Positions 1 through 9,036 of a DNA stretch of 64,000 nucleotides are shown piece after piece. The stretch lies in NCBI GenBank assembly GCA_002368155.1, contig AP018180.1:868001-932000 (forward strand), written 5' to 3'. Every line of letters starts with the position of its first letter. Position 1 is the stretch's first letter. The notes under the pieces are model-generated. The model saw only the letters and a program-made list of their open reading frames with translations, made no database searches and was not told the origin of the DNA. Source of the DNA: Nostoc carneum NIES-2107 (GTDB lineage: Bacteria > Cyanobacteriota > Cyanobacteriia > Cyanobacteriales > Nostocaceae). A program made the translations under genes and the position numbers.

Positions 1-491
1 GAGAGAAAAGAAGAGAAATGGAAGAGTTAATTTACTCATCAAGACTTTTACAACAGACCACTAGTAGTAAGTACATTATCTGAAAACAGCAATGATTCCC
101 AAGCAATTGTAAAATATTTCTCTGTTATTGTTTCTATTTAAGTATTTGCAAGTTCTGATTTACTCAATGCATAGTAAGTAAAGTAAAAATCGAGACATTT
201 GTTAGATGTTTTATGCTTTTTGTTACGAAATTATTGTCAAGATCAAATTGATATGTATGATAATGAGGGATGTTAATTTAAGCCAATAAATATCAATATT
301 TAATACTTGATACTTGGAAAGTATTGGAGTTTTCAGCATATTTTTTGAGTTAAAAAATATGCTGAAAAAGAGCAACAATTGCTACAACTCGATTTTTGTA
401 AAAACTAATCTTCATTACAACGCAAAGGTACACTTATAGAGAGAATGGGTGCAGACAGAAATATTGTTGTTTTGCGCTCGGAGACGAATTA
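1..491. other. intergenic region upstream of flv3
   Basis: No coding region is visible here. The stretch is AT-rich and ends in the leader of the flavodiiron gene. A scan for the NtcA half-site arrangement GTA-N8-TAC found no perfect match. The only strong structure is the 17-bp inverted repeat at 330-368, listed separately. Confidence 0.6.
330..368. repeat. 17-bp perfect inverted repeat in the flv3 leader region
   Basis: The arms TTTTCAGCATATTTTTT (330-346) and its exact reverse complement (352-368) are separated by 5 nt. No T-run follows on the plus strand, so this is not a clear intrinsic terminator. It could be a terminator or processing structure for a gene left of the window, or an operator or hairpin in the flv3 leader about 125 nt before the start codon. 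Confidence 0.6.
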
Positions 492-2210
492 ATGGTAGCG
501 ATCGCAGAGAATGTTCAGCATCGGCTAACTATACAGACTGTAGAAATTGCCCCTAACACCACGGCGATTCGCTCTCTTGACTGGGATCGCGATCGCTTTG
601 ATATCGAATTCGGACTGCAAAATGGAACTACTTACAATTCCTATTTAATTAGGGGTGAGCAAACAGTTTTGGTTGATACTTCTCACCAGAAGTTTCGAGA
701 ACTGTATTTAGAAACGCTGAAAAGTCTGGTTAACCCCAAGACTATTGATTACATTATTGTTAGCCACACTGAGCCTGACCATAGCGGTTTGGTGGAGGAT
801 GTGCTGCAGTTAGCTCCGAGAGCTACTGTTTTAGCTTCTAAAATTGCTCTGCAATTTTTAGAAGGTTTGGTACATGAGCCATTTTCCAAGCGGATTGTCA
901 AAAGTGGCGATCGCATCAATATTGGGAAAGGACATGAAATCGAATTTGTGAGTGCGCCGAATCTGCATTGGCCAGATACCATCTTTAGCTATGACCGCAA
1001 AACCGAAGTAATCTACACCTGCGATGCTTTTGGGATGCACTTCTGTGATGAGCGTACTTTTGATGAAGATTTAGAAGCCATCGAGGCTGACTTTAGATTT
1101 TATTATGATTGCTTGATGGGGCCTAATGCCCGCTCTTTGCTAACAGCAATGAAGCGGATGAATGATTTAGGAAAAATTAAAATTATTGCCAATGGTCACG
1201 GGCCCTTACTACATCATCATTTGGATATTCTGACCGAGTGTTATCAAAGTTGGAGCCAAAGACAAGCAAAAGCAGAAACAACTGTTGGCTTGTTTTATGT
1301 CTCCGAATACGGCTTTGGCGAAAAGCTGATTCAGGCTATTGGGGAGGGTATTCAAAAAACTGGTGTGGGGATCGAAATGATTGATCTCAGCACGGCTGAA
1401 GCCCAAGAAATCCAAGAATTAGCAGGTAGAGCAGCTGGTATTGTAATTGGTATGCCACCAAGTACAAATGCTGCAGCTATAGCTGGTATTAGTTCGCTGT
1501 TGGCTGTAGTTAATAACAAGCAACTAGTAGGATTATTTGAGTGTTACGGTGGAGATGATGAACCCATCGATACACTACGTCGTAAATTCATTGACTCAGG
1601 TATTAAGGAAGCCTTCCCAGCGATTCGGATCAAAGAGGCTCCCAACGCTTCTACATATCAGCTTTGTGCAGAAGCTGGTACAGATTTGGGACAAGTGCTG
1701 ATGCGCGATCGCAATCTCAAGCAACTCAAGTCCCTCGACGTGAATATGGAAAAAGCGTTGGGTCGGATTAGCAGCGGACTATATATTGTCACTACCAAAA
1801 AAGGTAATGTTAATGGTGCAATGCTGGCATCTTGGGTGAGCCAAGCAAGTTTACAACCTTTAGGATTGACCATTGCGGTAGCTAAAGACCGTGCGATAGA
1901 TACCTTAATGCAAGTAGGCGATCTCTTTGTGCTGAATGTCCTGGAAGAAGGAAATTATCAAGAACTTAAAAAGCACTTCCTCAAGCGCTTACCTCCTGGT
2001 GCTGACCGATTTGCTGGTGTGAAAACTCAAACCGCGAAAAATGGTTCTCCGATTCTCACAGATGCGCTGGCGTACATGGAATGTGAAGTACAAAGCAGCA
2101 TTGAATGTAGCGACCACTGGATTTTATATTGCACTGTCCAAGAAGGTCGTGTATCCAAACCAGAAGGACTAACAGCCGTTCGTCATCGCAAAGTAGGTAA
2201 CTACTACTAA
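492..2210 (+). CDS. flv3: flavodiiron protein Flv3 (probably heterocyst type Flv3B)
   Basis: A 572-aa diflavin flavodiiron protein that reduces oxygen to water with NAD(P)H-derived electrons. Three modules are visible in order: an N-terminal metallo-beta-lactamase-like diiron domain, a flavodoxin domain from about residue 265, and a C-terminal flavin-reductase domain from about residue 420. The canonical diiron motif H-x-E-x-D-H is intact (H92, E94, D96, H97), with later ligands in YTCDAFG and NGHGP. The long stretches around SLDWDRDRFDIEFGLQNGTT and the C-terminal TAVRHRKVG match what I recall of Flv3. flv1 follows 347 bp downstream on the same strand. The order flv3 then flv1 matches the flv3B-flv1B cluster of heterocyst formers, whereas flv1A and flv3A are not directly adjacent in Anabaena. 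The B-type call is inferred from gene order only. Confidence 0.93.
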   Translation: MVAIAENVQHRLTIQTVEIAPNTTAIRSLDWDRDRFDIEFGLQNGTTYNSYLIRGEQTVLVDTSHQKFRELYLETLKSLVNPKTIDYIIVSHTEPDHSGLVEDVLQLAPRATVLASKIALQFLEGLVHEPFSKRIVKSGDRINIGKGHEIEFVSAPNLHWPDTIFSYDRKTEVIYTCDAFGMHFCDERTFDEDLEAIEADFRFYYDCLMGPNARSLLTAMKRMNDLGKIKIIANGHGPLLHHHLDILTECYQSWSQRQAKAETTVGLFYVSEYGFGEKLIQAIGEGIQKTGVGIEMIDLSTAEAQEIQELAGRAAGIVIGMPPSTNAAAIAGISSLLAVVNNKQLVGLFECYGGDDEPIDTLRRKFIDSGIKEAFPAIRIKEAPNASTYQLCAEAGTDLGQVLMRDRNLKQLKSLDVNMEKALGRISSGLYIVTTKKGNVNGAMLASWVSQASLQPLGLTIAVAKDRAIDTLMQVGDLFVLNVLEEGNYQELKKHFLKRLPPGADRFAGVKTQTAKNGSPILTDALAYMECEVQSSIECSDHWILYCTVQEGRVSKPEGLTAVRHRKVGNYY

Positions 2211-2280
2211 GCACAACAGTTCTGAGTGCTGAGTAACGAGTGCTGAGTTATTAAGATGCAAATTGCGCTCAGAACTACTC

Positions 2281-2368
2281 ATACCAATTCAATAATTCCA
2301 AATTCATAAATCCAAATTTACCAGGGTTTATAAGTTTGGATTTGTCATTCATTGTGAGGAATTGGTAT
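2281..2368. repeat. 88-bp MITE-like element with perfect 10-bp terminal inverted repeats
   Basis: The ends ATACCAATTC (2281-2290) and GAATTGGTAT (2359-2368) are exact reverse complements. Inside is a second imperfect hairpin built on AATCCAAATTTA and TAAGTTTGGATT. It has no coding capacity. It lies between flv3 and flv1, and its ATACCAA termini resemble those of the elements at 14839-14944 and 58303-58402. The flanks 2211-2280 and 2369-2457 hold short GAGTGCTGA-type tandem repeats. Confidence 0.7.
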
Positions 2369-2557
2369 CAAGCAAGCTATCTTTTTCTATCTTGATATTT
2401 TGCTCTGGAATATTGCTCAAGACTTAGCATTTAGTACTCAGGACTCAGAACTGATATGAGATTTGCCAATAGCTTCACCCGCGTTTTTGAATTAGCTAAA
2501 AACTGGGTAAATTCTACCCGGTTTTTCCATTTTTTTGATAAAAATAACCCAAAATCT

Positions 2558-4270
2558 ATGAGCAATTCCAAACCCCGTGACGTACAAGTTTTGCCCATTG
2601 CGACAAATACTAAAGTTCTGAGAGCGCGTAGTTGGTCACGTTTGCGGTTTGAAATCGAATATGCACTTGAAAGGGGAACTACCTCCAATTGCTATTTAAT
2701 TGAAGGCGATCAAACAGCAATTACTGATCCACCTGCAGAAAGTTTTACGGAAATCTATCTTGATGCTTTACAGCAGACCCTGAATTTAAAAAAATTAGAT
2801 TATGTGATTTTGGGTCACTTTAATCCTAACCGAGTGGTAACATATAAAGCCCTCTTAGAATTAGCACCTCAAATTACATTTGTCTGTTCGCTTCCATGTG
2901 CTGCGAATTTGCGGAATGCTTTCCCTGATGACACTCTAAATATCTTAGTAATGCGAGGGAAAGAGACTCTGGATTTAGGTAAGGGTCATGTTTTAAAATT
3001 CTTCCCGATTCCTAGTCCTCGCTGGCCGGAAGCACTTTGTACCTATGATCAACAAACGCAAATTCTCTACACAGATAAGTTATTTGGTTCTCATATCTGT
3101 GGCGATGAAGTATTTGATGATAATTGGGAAAGCTTCAAGGAAGACCAGCGCTACTACTACAACTGTTTGATGGCTCCCCATGCATTACACGTAGAAGCTG
3201 CTTTAGAGAAAATCTCTGATTTGCAGGTGAGAATGTATGGTGTTGGTCATGGGCCTTTGGTACGTACTAGCTTAATCGAACTGACCAAATCTTATGGGGA
3301 ATGGAGCCACGCACAACGAACCAGGGAAATATCTGTGGCGTTGTTGTTTGCTTCCGCTTATGGAAATACCGCAACTTTAGCACAAGCGATCGCACTGGGA
3401 TTGACTAAAGGCGGAGTTGCGGTCAAATCCATCAACTGCGAATTTGCTGACCCTGACGAAATCCGTACCACCTTGCAAGAGTGCGATGCATTCATCATTG
3501 GTTCTCCTACTATCGGTGGTCATGCACCTACCCCCATTCATACCGCTTTAGGTATTGTTCTCAGCGTTGGTGATAACAATAAACTGGCGGGAGTTTTCGG
3601 TTCCTATGGCTGGAGTGGTGAAGCCTTTGATTTAATTGAAGGTAAACTCCGGGATGCTGGTTATAAATTTGGTTTTGAAACTCTCAAGGTCAAGTTTAAA
3701 CCAGATGATGTCACTCTCAAGTACTGTGAAGAAGTCGGCACAGACTTTGCTCAAGCAATTAAGAAAGCGAAAAAAGTGCGCGTACCACAACAAGCTGCTA
3801 CTCCTTTAGAACAAGCTGTGGGTCGAATTGTTGGTTCTGTTTGCGTCATCGCCGCCAAACAAGGAGAAGTTTCCACAGGAATGCTAGGTGCTTGGGTATC
3901 TCAAGCAACATTTAACCCACCGGGAATTACAGTGGCGATCGCAAAAGAAAGAGCGATTGAATCTTTGATGTATCCAGGTGGTAAATTTACCTTAAATGTT
4001 TTAGAAGAAGGCAATCATCTAGACTACATGAAGCATTTCCGCAAATCTTTTGCTCCTGGGGAAGATAGATTTGCTAGCTTTAGTACTGCGGTTGCTGATA
4101 ATGGTTGCGTTGTTCTCACAGATGCGATCGCCTATTTGGAATGCTCAGTTAGTCAACGTCTAGAATGTGGCGATCATTGGGTAGTTTATGCAACTGTTGA
4201 TAACGGTAAATTACTCAAACCTGATGCTGTGACTGCTATCAATCATCGTAAAACTGGTACTCATTATTAG
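2558..4270 (+). CDS. flv1: flavodiiron protein Flv1 (probably heterocyst type Flv1B)
   Basis: A 570-aa paralogue of the upstream Flv3 with the same three modules, thought to act as its heterodimer partner in oxygen photoreduction or scavenging. The start is placed at the ATG at 2558, giving MSNSKPRDVQV and collinearity with Flv1 proteins. An in-frame ATG at 2456 would add 34 residues that look non-conserved. The diiron motif is altered: where Flv3 has H-T-E-P-D-H, this protein has H-F-N-P-N-R (H87 onward), so Glu, Asp and the second His are replaced. Such loss of canonical ligands is typical of the Flv1 class. The flavodoxin domain (around residues 260-400) and the flavin-reductase domain (from about 420) appear intact. 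A hairpin terminator follows at 4376. Confidence 0.92.
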   Translation: MSNSKPRDVQVLPIATNTKVLRARSWSRLRFEIEYALERGTTSNCYLIEGDQTAITDPPAESFTEIYLDALQQTLNLKKLDYVILGHFNPNRVVTYKALLELAPQITFVCSLPCAANLRNAFPDDTLNILVMRGKETLDLGKGHVLKFFPIPSPRWPEALCTYDQQTQILYTDKLFGSHICGDEVFDDNWESFKEDQRYYYNCLMAPHALHVEAALEKISDLQVRMYGVGHGPLVRTSLIELTKSYGEWSHAQRTREISVALLFASAYGNTATLAQAIALGLTKGGVAVKSINCEFADPDEIRTTLQECDAFIIGSPTIGGHAPTPIHTALGIVLSVGDNNKLAGVFGSYGWSGEAFDLIEGKLRDAGYKFGFETLKVKFKPDDVTLKYCEEVGTDFAQAIKKAKKVRVPQQAATPLEQAVGRIVGSVCVIAAKQGEVSTGMLGAWVSQATFNPPGITVAIAKERAIESLMYPGGKFTLNVLEEGNHLDYMKHFRKSFAPGEDRFASFSTAVADNGCVVLTDAIAYLECSVSQRLECGDHWVVYATVDNGKLLKPDAVTAINHRKTGTHY

Positions 4271-4308
4271 TACTTTCTCCTCTTAGTTGTGAGAAGTTGG
4301 TGGTGATC

Positions 4309-4341
4309 AGATCCCCGACTTCTTGAAGAAGTCGGGGATCT
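4309..4341. repeat. 33-bp near-perfect palindrome (16-bp arms)
   Basis: The arms AGATCCCCGACTTCTT and AAGAAGTCGGGGATCT flank a single central G. No T-run follows. I recognise this GATCCCCGACTTCTT type as a dispersed palindrome in cyanobacterial genomes, from memory only. It lies just after flv1 and ahead of the terminator, where it could also protect the mRNA 3' end. Confidence 0.75.
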
Positions 4342-4375
4342 AAAAACTCAGCAAGATTAATGACATAAACCACTG

Positions 4376-4406
4376 ATCCTACCTTCTTTGTGAAGGTGGG
4401 ATTTTT
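4376..4406 (+). terminator. intrinsic terminator of flv1
   Basis: An 11-bp stem (ATCCTACCTTC with GAAGGTGGGAT, one T.G wobble), a 5-nt loop and a following T-rich tract (TTTTTAT) fit rho-independent termination of the flv3-flv1 region. Confidence 0.7.
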
Positions 4407-4531
4407 ATCGTTGATCATTGATTTTTCTTGCATGACATCAAAGCGCGAGCATACTTTCTCGGTAATAGCACTGATTTAGATTTTATACAATTTCTAATAA
4501 AATATACTTAAATGTTATTAGGCTTATAAAT

Positions 4532-6997
4532 ATGTCAGACTTGTCTTATCAAGCTATAGATTTAAAAGAACAAGTTGAATATATATTAAATCTTTTACAA
4601 CAAGAACCGACATTACGTGCTTATGATATTACACCTGTCAAAACTTCTCTAGCAAAAGTTATTTCTCCACGATTTGAAATTGTATTTGCAGGTGCATTTA
4701 GTGCAGGTAAATCGATGCTGATTAATGCACTTTTAGAAAGAGAATTGTTATACAGTGCTGAAGGACACGCTACAGGTACAGAGTGCAAAATTGAATATGC
4801 AAATGCAGATGAAGAACGGGTTGTTTTAACATTTTTGAGTGAAGCCGAAATTCGTGAACAAGCAGTTGCTTTATGTCAACAATTAGGATTTAAGACAGTA
4901 GCAAATATTAATCAGAATGATGTGATTAGTTTGCTCAATCAAGGTTGTCAAGCTATTCTGCAGCAAGAGGGAGGTGAGAGTAAATCTGAACGTGCAAAGC
5001 AAGCTAAAGCTTTAATGTTATTAATGGAAGGTTATGTGGCAAATCGTCAACATATCCATACAGTAAATAATGCTACATATTCAATGGCACAATTTAATTT
5101 TGCCAATATTAAAGAAGCTGCTAGCTATGCAAGACGTGGTAGTAACAGTTCAGTGTTGAAAAGGATTGAATATTATTGCTATCATCCTTTATTGCAAGAT
5201 GGTAACGTTATTATTGATACTCCTGGAATTGATGCGCCAGTAGCCAAGGATGCACTGCTAACTTATCAAAGAATTCAACACCCCGAAACTTCCGCTGTCA
5301 TGTGCGTATTGAAACCCGCCTCTGCTGGCGATATGACAAAGGAAGAAACGGAACTTTTAGAAACTATGCGAGGAAACAGCGGAATCCGCGATCGCGTTTT
5401 TTATATTTTTAATCGCATCGATGAAACCTGGTATAATGCCCAGCTAAGGCAACGATTAGATGATTTAATTACCGGACAATTCCGTGATACGAATAGAGTT
5501 TACAAAACTAGCGGCTTACTAGGATTTTATGGCAGCCAAATTAAACAAACAACCGAGCAAGATAGATTTGGCTTAGATTCTATCTTTGCTGCAAATGTGA
5601 GAGGTTTCGACGGCAGAGAAGAAACACCACAATTTGTCAATGAATTTAACCGTTACTGCGCTAATTCTGGGAAATTATCAGCTACTCAGTTCCGCATTTC
5701 TGTGAATAGTTTTGAAACACCAAATGAAAACTATGTCAGAATTATTAAAGAACAGGGTATGCCATTAATTAGCCAATTAATTAAAGATAGTGGCATAGAA
5801 GAATTTAGAACTGCAATTACTCGCTATCTCACAGAAGAAAAGCGCCCTCGACTTTTTCAAAATTTGGCTGAGGATTTGCAAGATATCTGCATTAACTTGA
5901 AAAAATATTATCAAACAGTATATCAAGATTTAGATAGTCAGCCGCGAGAAATTGAGACAATGAAGGTGCAGGAATTGCAACGTCTTAACCAGCAATTACA
6001 GCAAGTTAGTAAAGACTGGGTTCAGCATATTAATGAAGAGGTTAACTTAGTAATTAATAATAATAGTGATAGCTTTGAAGCAGATTTTCGGCAATTGCAA
6101 TCCCGGATGATTCGCCGTTTAGATGAGTTACTAGATACTTTTTCTGTGGCTGATGCTTATCGACGTGCAACCCTCAGCCATCCTCGGAATGCGACTGCAC
6201 CTTTACTAGCAATTTTAGTAGAAGCATTTTATTATTTAGCGAATCAGTTAGAAGATATTTTGATTTTATCTTCACAGCAATTAGTCGCTAATTTGTTTCA
6301 GCAGTTAATGGAGAAGATTCGCAAATCAGATTATTATCGCCAATTATATCGCTTATTAGGTCACGATGGCGGCATTGAAATAGAAATAAAAATAGTCGAA
6401 AAGCTAGTTTCCCAAGCCTTAATTAGTGCAGCTAGCGTAGAGTGCGATCGCTTTGTGAGAGAAAGTCCCAGATTTTACGATGAAGGCACTTTTTCAATAT
6501 ATCAATTCCGGCAAACATTGCAGCAAACTTCGCAAAGTTACGACTGTGAAAGCATAGTAGAAGCCGAACCAGCAATTCGACAATTATTGAAGTTAGATTT
6601 TGAGCCTAAAGTTTCTAATACTATTCGCAAATCTTTCCGCCAAACCATCAACCAAATAGTTAAAAATCAGTTGTTGGAAATGGCAGAAAAGCAAGCTGAT
6701 GAGATATTACAGCAGTATCCTCAAGCTAGGGATTATTTGGAAACTTCACTAGAACAAGAAGCTCAAGAAAAGATTATCAATAATCAGCGGGTGATGAGTT
6801 TAGTAATGCAAAAAATTGCCGCCTATAATTTAGCTGTATCTGGCATAAATGCCCATTTGCAATCAATGCATTTACATGACAAATTCTTGCCCTTAATTAA
6901 TGATTATGGCTCGGACTTGGAAGTGGTTGATAGTAGGCTGGCGAAAAACGGGTTTCTGGTTTCTGATGGATTAGCAAATGCTGTGATGGAAAGTTAA
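4532..6997 (+). CDS. dynamin-like GTPase
   Basis: An 821-aa bacterial dynamin-family protein. GTPase signatures are clear: P-loop GAFSAGKS at 54-61, DTPG at 229-232 (G3) and NRID at 294-297 (G4). A short AGA/TGT stretch at 77-83 is suitable for the switch I threonine. After the G domain come long helices with coiled-coil character (about 430-560) and a more hydrophobic stretch around 555-590, then further helices, as expected for neck, trunk and membrane-binding paddle of bacterial dynamins. Family members remodel or tether membranes. The length exceeds that of the crystallised Nostoc BDLP (about 690 aa), so it is probably a different subfamily. It appears to be transcribed alone, with terminators on both sides. 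Confidence 0.85.
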   Translation: MSDLSYQAIDLKEQVEYILNLLQQEPTLRAYDITPVKTSLAKVISPRFEIVFAGAFSAGKSMLINALLERELLYSAEGHATGTECKIEYANADEERVVLTFLSEAEIREQAVALCQQLGFKTVANINQNDVISLLNQGCQAILQQEGGESKSERAKQAKALMLLMEGYVANRQHIHTVNNATYSMAQFNFANIKEAASYARRGSNSSVLKRIEYYCYHPLLQDGNVIIDTPGIDAPVAKDALLTYQRIQHPETSAVMCVLKPASAGDMTKEETELLETMRGNSGIRDRVFYIFNRIDETWYNAQLRQRLDDLITGQFRDTNRVYKTSGLLGFYGSQIKQTTEQDRFGLDSIFAANVRGFDGREETPQFVNEFNRYCANSGKLSATQFRISVNSFETPNENYVRIIKEQGMPLISQLIKDSGIEEFRTAITRYLTEEKRPRLFQNLAEDLQDICINLKKYYQTVYQDLDSQPREIETMKVQELQRLNQQLQQVSKDWVQHINEEVNLVINNNSDSFEADFRQLQSRMIRRLDELLDTFSVADAYRRATLSHPRNATAPLLAILVEAFYYLANQLEDILILSSQQLVANLFQQLMEKIRKSDYYRQLYRLLGHDGGIEIEIKIVEKLVSQALISAASVECDRFVRESPRFYDEGTFSIYQFRQTLQQTSQSYDCESIVEAEPAIRQLLKLDFEPKVSNTIRKSFRQTINQIVKNQLLEMAEKQADEILQQYPQARDYLETSLEQEAQEKIINNQRVMSLVMQKIAAYNLAVSGINAHLQSMHLHDKFLPLINDYGSDLEVVDSRLAKNGFLVSDGLANAVMES

Positions 6998-7036
6998 AAA
7001 TTACATCTTTCTTATTAAAGAAGAAAAGTAAAATGT

Positions 7037-7076
7037 AAAAAAGAGAAAGGGTTTAAATTTACCTTTTCTCTTTTTT
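7037..7076 (+). terminator. intrinsic terminator of the dynamin-like gene
   Basis: The arms AAAAAAGAGAAAGG and CCTTTTCTCTTTTTT pair over at least 12 bp around an 11-nt AT-rich loop, and the second arm ends in a T-run. It lies 40 nt after the stop codon. Confidence 0.75.
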
Positions 7077-7161
7077 GGCGTTTACTAAATCTAATTAAGT
7101 ACAAATTTATCAGCGTTGATCTGCGGTTAATTTTTTATTCCTATCCTCAATAATATATAGG

Positions 7162-7233
7162 AATCCGATTTGATTTTTGAAAAAATTTCAGCTTTGGTGC
7201 TGATGCGTTACGCTATCGCTAACGCATCCTACG
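7162..7233 (+). repeat. dispersed repeat, single-ended relative of the element at 58835-58931
   Basis: It begins AATCCGATTTGATTTTTGAAA and continues into TGCGTTACGCTATCGCTAAC and CCTACG. The same blocks occur in reverse orientation within 58835-58931. Only one terminal arm is recognisable here, so this is probably a degenerate copy. Confidence 0.5.
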
Positions 7234-7324
7234 TGAACTAAAATCCAAAATCTAAAATCTAAAATTGATTGACCCGCTTAGATGTATTGTAAAAATACTA
7301 ACCTTTTACAGGGGTGAACCCAGC

Positions 7325-8965
7325 ATGAAACGAAATCGCAAGTCTCTGCTGTTAACCTTGAACTGGGTGTTATTATCCTTTGGTACATCAATATTAATTA
7401 TTCTTACCCAGCCTACAGCACCCGTCCCTGCACAAGAACCTACTGCAAATAGTCAACAACATCTGCGGGAAATACTGCAACGTGCAACTCCCAATCCCAC
7501 GGAAACGCCGAAGCCTGTAATCATACCACAACCTACACCTAGCCCTAGCCCAGAAGTTACAGAACCGAAAAAGCCAGATACGGCGACAGAACCAGAACCA
7601 ACTCCTGAAGAAATTGCACGTCAGCAAAAATTTATCGAAGCAGACAAGCTTTATCAGGCGGGACAAATTGCGGAAGCCGAAAAAATTTACCGTGAGGTGA
7701 AAGAACCTTTTGCGAAAACTAGTCAACCTCAAGAACGTAAAGCTGCAATTACTGACCCAACGCAACTATCCCCAGCAGGTAAGGTATACTGGCGAGAAGC
7801 CGAGGCGGGGATAGAGAAGAAGCTAGAATCTCGGACTTTAATTCCACTACAACTATTAGTTGAGCAGTATCCGGAGTTTATTCCCGGACATATTAAATTT
7901 GCAGAAGTTCTTAAACAATATAATCGCTCTCCACAAGCTTTAGATATTTTAGAACGGGGAGCTTCCCTTTATCCAGACCAACCAGAACTGATTAAAGCCA
8001 GAGTTACAGCACTTGCAGAAGCTCAAAAATGGATGGAAGCTTCTTTAGCAGCGCGTCAATTTGCGATTCTCAACCCCAAAGATCCCCAAGCACCAGAGTT
8101 TGCGAATTTAGCAGATGTGCATCTCAAGCGCTATAAATCTCATATTCAAGCAGAAATTAGAGGCAATGCGATCGCTAATATTCTCACAGGTGCATTAGGT
8201 TACGCTGTTAGCGGGAGTTTGCTGGGGCCATTTTCGGCACTAGATTCCACGATTATGCTACTGCGCGGTGAAGAATCCATAGGTGAATCGGTAGCCAAGC
8301 AAGCAAAACAAGAATTAAAACAGATTACCGATGAGACAGTAGTCGCCTACGTCAATGAAATTGGACAGAAACTCGCCAAAGTCGCCGGACGTAATGAATT
8401 TAAATATGAGTTTTTTGTTGTTCCTCAAGAAGAACTCAACGCCTTTGCGCTCCCTGGTGGCAAAATCTTTATTAATGCAGGTGCGATCGCTAAAACAAAC
8501 TCGGAAGCAGAATTAGCTGGGTTAATCGGTCATGAACTATCCCATGTGGTGTTATCCCACGGCTTTCAATTAGTTACCCAAGGTAATCTCGTTGCTAATG
8601 TGACACAGTATATTCCTTTAGGCGGTATTATTGGACAACTTTCAGCCCTTAGTTACAGCCGAGACATGGAACGTCAAGCAGATACCCTCGGTACACGCCT
8701 GATTGTCGCCACAGGTTATGCTGCTGATGGCTTACGTAATTTGATGGTGACACTAGAAAAACAACAGAAAAATGCGCCTCCTAGTTGGTTATCTTCTCAC
8801 CCTGGTGGTAGTGAGCGAGTTAGTTATCTAGAAGCTATGATTACCAATAGCAAATACAACCGCTACGCCTACGAAGGTGTAGAACGACACTCACAAATTC
8901 AAGCCAAAGTCAAACAGATTCTCAAAGAGAAAAAATCACAAGAAGAAAAAAAGCAGCGTTCTTAA
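7325..8965 (+). CDS. secreted M48-family metalloprotease with TPR-like region
   Basis: The start is taken at the ATG at 7325 (546 aa), because the product then opens with a basic N-terminus and a hydrophobic signal segment (residues 8-28) ending near APVPAQ. An upstream in-frame TTG at 7265 would add 20 unlikely residues. After a Pro/Thr/Glu-rich linker (about 55-95) there are TPR-like helices (about 100-270). Next is a Gly/Ala-rich, possibly membrane-associated stretch (about 280-315) and the zinc-protease domain with HELSH at 403-407. A later glutamate ligand lies in the DMERQADTLG region. This layout resembles periplasmic BepA/LoiP-like proteases that check outer-membrane proteins. The substrate is unknown. 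Confidence in the family is high and in the role moderate. Confidence 0.85.
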   Translation: MKRNRKSLLLTLNWVLLSFGTSILIILTQPTAPVPAQEPTANSQQHLREILQRATPNPTETPKPVIIPQPTPSPSPEVTEPKKPDTATEPEPTPEEIARQQKFIEADKLYQAGQIAEAEKIYREVKEPFAKTSQPQERKAAITDPTQLSPAGKVYWREAEAGIEKKLESRTLIPLQLLVEQYPEFIPGHIKFAEVLKQYNRSPQALDILERGASLYPDQPELIKARVTALAEAQKWMEASLAARQFAILNPKDPQAPEFANLADVHLKRYKSHIQAEIRGNAIANILTGALGYAVSGSLLGPFSALDSTIMLLRGEESIGESVAKQAKQELKQITDETVVAYVNEIGQKLAKVAGRNEFKYEFFVVPQEELNAFALPGGKIFINAGAIAKTNSEAELAGLIGHELSHVVLSHGFQLVTQGNLVANVTQYIPLGGIIGQLSALSYSRDMERQADTLGTRLIVATGYAADGLRNLMVTLEKQQKNAPPSWLSSHPGGSERVSYLEAMITNSKYNRYAYEGVERHSQIQAKVKQILKEKKSQEEKKQRS

Positions 8966-9036
8966 TGAACCAAAAATAAAATTTTTCGTCACTGAAGGTA
9001 TCAATATCCCTACAGATTTTCCTTAGAGGATGATTT

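Noticed and set aside
1-491. NtcA binding site before flv3
   Set aside because: No GTA-N8-TAC match in the region on reading all GTA positions.
4239-4433. 64-codon minus-strand frame after flv1
   Set aside because: It is formed by the flv1 3' end, the 33-bp palindrome and the terminator hairpin; not credible as a gene.
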